A stretch of 64,000 bases of DNA from Halalkalibacter akibai JCM 9157. Its GTDB lineage: Bacteria > Bacillota > Bacilli > Bacillales > Bacillaceae_D. This document shows positions 61,320 through 64,000 of this stretch, in pieces (position 1 is the first letter of the stretch; each line of letters opens with the position of its first letter). Position numbers and translations under genes: made by a program. The DNA is taken from positions 186,001 to 250,000 of the forward strand of contig NZ_BAUV01000002.1 in NCBI RefSeq assembly GCF_000513135.1. Direction: 5' to 3'. A model generated the notes under the pieces. It saw nothing but the letters and a program-made list of their open reading frames with translations, was not told the DNA's origin and searched no databases.

Positions 61320-62171
61320 ATGAGGATTAATAGGATTTTAAATAACAATGTGGTAGTTGTTAAAGAAGGTGACGAAGAAATAATTGTCATGGGTTCAGGC
61401 ATTGCTTTTGGAAAAAAGAAAAATGATGTTATTGTCGTTGATAAAGTTGAAAAAGTATTTGTCATGAAGGATAAGAGTGAGTATGAGAAGTTCACTCAAA
61501 TCATTGATCAATTGCCTGAAATACATATTGTTATTGCTGAGGAAATTATTTCATGGGCTGAAAAAAAGCTTAAAACAAAATTACACGAACATATTCATGT
61601 TGCTTTAACTGATCATATTTCATTCGCTATAGAACGTCATCAGCAAGGATTCCAACTTCACAACAAATTGTTAAATGAAATTCGAGTCCTTTATGCCAAG
61701 GAATATGAGATTGGCTTATGGGCGATCAATCATATCAAAAACAGGCTCTCTATTAGTTTGCCTGAAGATGAAGCGGGTCATATTGCCCTTCATATACACA
61801 CAGCAAAAATGGAAAGTTCGACGATGACGCAAGCTGTAAATACAACAACATTATTGAATGAATTAATTGAAATAATTGAAAAAAAACTTGAAGTCAAACT
61901 TGATCAAGACTCGATTTCATATCAACGGTTACTCACTCATTTGAATTTTGCTTTAAGACGAATGGAAGAAGGGCAACCTTTTCAAGATGTAGATGAGGAA
62001 ATGCATCAATTAGTACAAGAAAAGCATCGAAGTTCTTATCAAATCGCAGAGCAACTTAAAGAATACTTAGCTTCTTGCTATCAGTACGAGTTACCTGTTT
62101 CTGAACTAGTTTATTTAACTCTTCATATTCAACGAATTAATCGAAATAAATTAAAAGAGGTGGAAGAATGA
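61320..62171 (+). CDS. PRD-domain transcription antiterminator (SacT/LicT/BglG family)
   Basis: 283 residues. N-terminal RNA-binding CAT domain (about 1-55: MRINRILNNNVVVVKEGDEEIIVMGSGIAFGKKKND). Two PRD domains (about 65-170 and 175-280), with conserved His in LHEHIHVALTDH, DEAGHIALHIHTA and LTHLNFALRR and near the C-terminus (LVYLTLHIQR). HPr and EII phosphorylate these His to set activity. It most likely binds the RAT site at 60513. It overlaps the fructokinase gene by 4 bases. Confidence 0.93.
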   Translation: MRINRILNNNVVVVKEGDEEIIVMGSGIAFGKKKNDVIVVDKVEKVFVMKDKSEYEKFTQIIDQLPEIHIVIAEEIISWAEKKLKTKLHEHIHVALTDHISFAIERHQQGFQLHNKLLNEIRVLYAKEYEIGLWAINHIKNRLSISLPEDEAGHIALHIHTAKMESSTMTQAVNTTTLLNELIEIIEKKLEVKLDQDSISYQRLLTHLNFALRRMEEGQPFQDVDEEMHQLVQEKHRSSYQIAEQLKEYLASCYQYELPVSELVYLTLHIQRINRNKLKEVEE

Positions 62172-63112
62172 AAGGAATTATTAGTTTAGGAGAAGCCTTA
62201 ATAGACTTTATTCCGTTAGACCCTAACAACATAACCTATCAAAAAAGTCCAGGTGGTGCACCAGCGAATGTTGCTGTTGCATTAGCAAAACTCGGAGCCA
62301 AATCAAGTTTTCTAGGGAAAGTGGGAGATGATGTCCTCGGAAGATTTTTAAAGGACACATTAACTAGTCAAGGTGTTGATACATCTGAAATGATGTTGAC
62401 GGATGAAGCGAGAACAGGAGTTGTGTTTGTCACTCTAGATGAAAAAGGTGAACGAAATTTTAGTTTCTATATAGATCCAAGTGCAGATCGTTTTTTGTCA
62501 AAGGAGGACGTAAAGCCAGCTTTATTTTCAACAAATCGTATCCTTCATTTTGGCTCCATCTCGTTGATTAGTGAGCCAAGTAAATCTGCAACGATAGAAG
62601 CGGTTAAACAAGCCAAAGAACAAAATTTAATTGTGTCTTATGATCCTAATTTACGTCTGGGCCTTTGGCCAACAGAGGCGCAAGCAAAAGAGACAATACT
62701 TTCAATTATGTCAGAGGCAGATGTAGTGAAGATCTCAGAAGAAGAGTTGGAGTTTCTAACAGGTGAATCAGATCTAGACAGGGGAATAGAGAAACTTGCA
62801 AGCTATCAGATTCCGGTACTTCTTGTTACTTTTGGGGGGGAAGGAAGTTATCTTCATCTCAATGGCCAAACGGTCCATGTACCAGCAATGAAAATACAAA
62901 CCGTAGATACAACGGGTGCCGGTGATGCATTTGTTTCTGGTATTCTTTATCATTTAAATGAAGAAGATCGCTCTTTAAAAGATATTCCTATGGAACGTTG
63001 GCAAGAAATTGTTCGATTTGCTTCCGTCTCAGGAGCAAGGGCTGCATCTACACATGGAGCAATGACCGCGCTACCAACCTTGCAAGATGTTGAAGAATGG
63101 TTAGCCAAGTAA
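62168..63112 (+). CDS. scrK: PfkB-family sugar kinase, probable fructokinase
   Basis: 314 residues. SLGEALIDFIP and KSPGGAPANVAVALAKLG at the N-terminus, DPNLRLGLWP in the middle, and DTTGAGDAFVSGIL with the catalytic Asp. This layout fits fructokinase (ScrK type) of the ribokinase family. In a sucrose-type regulon it phosphorylates fructose freed from sucrose 6-phosphate. The coupled antiterminator supports a sugar-regulated role, but sucrase and EIIBC are not present here. ATG 62168 follows aagaggtgg and overlaps the antiterminator stop. Confidence 0.9.
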   Translation: MKGIISLGEALIDFIPLDPNNITYQKSPGGAPANVAVALAKLGAKSSFLGKVGDDVLGRFLKDTLTSQGVDTSEMMLTDEARTGVVFVTLDEKGERNFSFYIDPSADRFLSKEDVKPALFSTNRILHFGSISLISEPSKSATIEAVKQAKEQNLIVSYDPNLRLGLWPTEAQAKETILSIMSEADVVKISEEELEFLTGESDLDRGIEKLASYQIPVLLVTFGGEGSYLHLNGQTVHVPAMKIQTVDTTGAGDAFVSGILYHLNEEDRSLKDIPMERWQEIVRFASVSGARAASTHGAMTALPTLQDVEEWLAK

Positions 63113-63161
63113 TAGAATCACATGGTCTGCTAATCTAAAACCATTACTGCGTTTCTAGCTT

Positions 63162-63200
63162 AAAAGTCCTTCATCGGGTTGATGAAGGACTTTTGCTTTT
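63162..63200 (+). terminator. Terminator of the fructokinase operon
   Basis: Fourteen-base perfect stem (AAAAGTCCTTCATC with GATGAAGGACTTTT), five-base loop. Confidence 0.92.
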
Positions 63201-63458
63201 CAATTGCTAGCTTTTACAAGATATAAAATAAAATTTCAATTTTAATTTTGTAAAAAGGAAGGAACAGAATAGTTGTATATTAAAAGAAAATATGTATAAT
63301 TAATGTAAGAATTATGTGACAATTTCTACTAAAGAACTTGACAGATGAATAGAATATAGTCAAGGAGGGTGAATGGCTACTTAGCAAATAAAAGAACTAA
63401 GGTTTAAATTAATTAGTCGGAATTTTCAAAGATATCAGAAGAGTAGGGTGTGGCAAAA
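63201..63458 (+). other. AT-rich leader of the last operon
   Basis: Holds a promoter-like pair TTGTAT (63273-63278) and TATAAT (63295-63300), spacer 16. Also a strong SD aaggagg (63361-63367) followed by ATG-GCT-ACT-TAG, i.e. a three-codon reading frame upstream of the gene at 63459. It may be a remnant or a leader minigene. Confidence 0.4.
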
Positions 63459-63989
63459 ATGACTGGAACAAAGATAGAGAAATTTATGAACGAAATCGCC
63501 AATCGGTATACGATTCAATTTAATGTGTATCGAGATGAATGCATTGGTACGATTCCTTTAAATTTCTATGCAGAGTTTCAGAGGCGTGACGAAAAGTATT
63601 TAATGAGTAAGTCTATAAAAGTATGGGGAGTAGAGGTACAGCAATATGCTTTTGTAACGACACAGGAAACTGTAAACAGACAATTTCTAGACGATTTTGC
63701 TAGGCAGATTGACGACCAGATACCTTCTTTTGTTTCTAGTAAGCAGGATCATATGACCACATACTTTGTTGGCATTATTGTGACAAACGAATCAGTTAGT
63801 AAAGAGATCCAAAAACAAATAAAACGACTTAGAAAAATTAAATTTTTAAGATACGGTTTACATGGTTGGGCAGACAGATATATGGCAATTGTAAGTTTAA
63901 AAGATAAACAAGTGTATGTGCACAACAAAGGGAGAGAGTTTCTTACGGGATTTGAAGCCGCGCTAGAAAAGGAGGAAGCGAAGTTATGA
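63459..63989 (+). CDS. Hypothetical protein, 176 aa
   Basis: ATG 63459 follows agggtg by 8 bases. The protein has a mixed alpha/beta pattern: IEKFMNEIANRYTIQFNVYRDECIGTIPLNFYAEFQRRDEKYLMSKSIKVWGVEVQQYAFV, then HMTTYFVGIIVTNESVSKEIQKQIKRLRKIKFLRYGLHGWADRYMAIVSLKDKQVYVHNKG. No signal peptide or membrane helix. I do not recognise the family. It overlaps the next gene (ATGA), so it is the first of an operon that leaves the window. Confidence 0.75.
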   Translation: MTGTKIEKFMNEIANRYTIQFNVYRDECIGTIPLNFYAEFQRRDEKYLMSKSIKVWGVEVQQYAFVTTQETVNRQFLDDFARQIDDQIPSFVSSKQDHMTTYFVGIIVTNESVSKEIQKQIKRLRKIKFLRYGLHGWADRYMAIVSLKDKQVYVHNKGREFLTGFEAALEKEEAKL

Positions 63990-64000
63990 ACTTTTTAACA
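63986..64000 (+). CDS. Start of a further gene (3' partial)
   Basis: ATG 63986 follows ggaggaag and overlaps the preceding stop codon. Only MNFLT is visible, so nothing can be said of its function beyond coupling to the preceding gene. Confidence 0.6.

Overview
The window looks like the chromosome of a low-GC, motile, endospore-forming Bacillaceae, most likely an alkaliphile or haloalkaliphile. The reasons are: gene order matching the yqi-yqj region of Bacillus subtilis (artPQM, yqjA, yqjB, yqjC, yqjE, a Y-family polymerase), a NaChBac-type voltage-gated sodium channel, a C30 carotenoid cluster, TnrA, AsnO and a Sda-like sporulation checkpoint peptide. No tRNA, rRNA, CRISPR array, insertion sequence or prophage was seen.

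Layout. 1-8.4 kb: the end of a sensor kinase, a mini-lipoprotein, an ArtPQM-type amino-acid ABC transporter whose binding protein appears circularly permuted, YqjA, an L,D-transpeptidase, a 29-residue Prli42 peptide, methylmalonyl-CoA epimerase, a YqjE peptidase and a frame-broken DNA polymerase IV. 8.6-14 kb: a flagellar island with a FliK-like protein (YlqG), an FlhB-C-like protein (YlqH), FliS and flagellin behind a SigD promoter, and YaaR. 14-16.3 kb: small envelope and unknown proteins. 16.4-28.8 kb: sulfate assimilation (cysH-sat-cysP-cysC), a subtilisin-like protease and a polysaccharide deacetylase (both frame-broken), tnrA behind a consensus TnrA box, the sirohem operon (sumT-sirB-sirC), cobT and folE2. 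The two sulfur operons share an inverted-repeat operator just downstream of their -10 boxes.

29-43.5 kb: lipoproteins, aspartokinase, the sodium channel, a WYL-like small protein, proBA under a proline T-box plus a frame-broken proC, a short-chain dehydrogenase, a drug/metabolite transporter behind a terminator-bearing leader, PPK2, asnO and a DUF3231 protein. 44-48.6 kb: a signalling/polysaccharide cluster (HPt-REC-GGDEF-REC protein, HEAT-repeat protein, membrane glycosyltransferase, single-domain response regulator). 48.8-56.7 kb: carotenoid genes on two convergent arms, with three CrtN-type oxidoreductases, CrtM, a CrtQ-like glycosyltransferase, a frame-broken CrtO-like acyltransferase and a CruF-family protein. 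56.8-64 kb: a dehydrogenase, xpt and an NCS2 permease under a guanine riboswitch, the Sda-like peptide, and a PTS EIIA / PRD antiterminator / fructokinase set preceded by a RAT antiterminator.

Five genes (polY, S8 protease, deacetylase, proC, CrtO-like acyltransferase) are each broken by what reads as one missing base in a short homopolymer. Adding one base restores a full-length product in every case, so uncorrected sequencing error is a serious alternative to real gene decay. Where an upstream in-frame codon was possible, starts were chosen by the best-placed Shine-Dalgarno sequence (SD).
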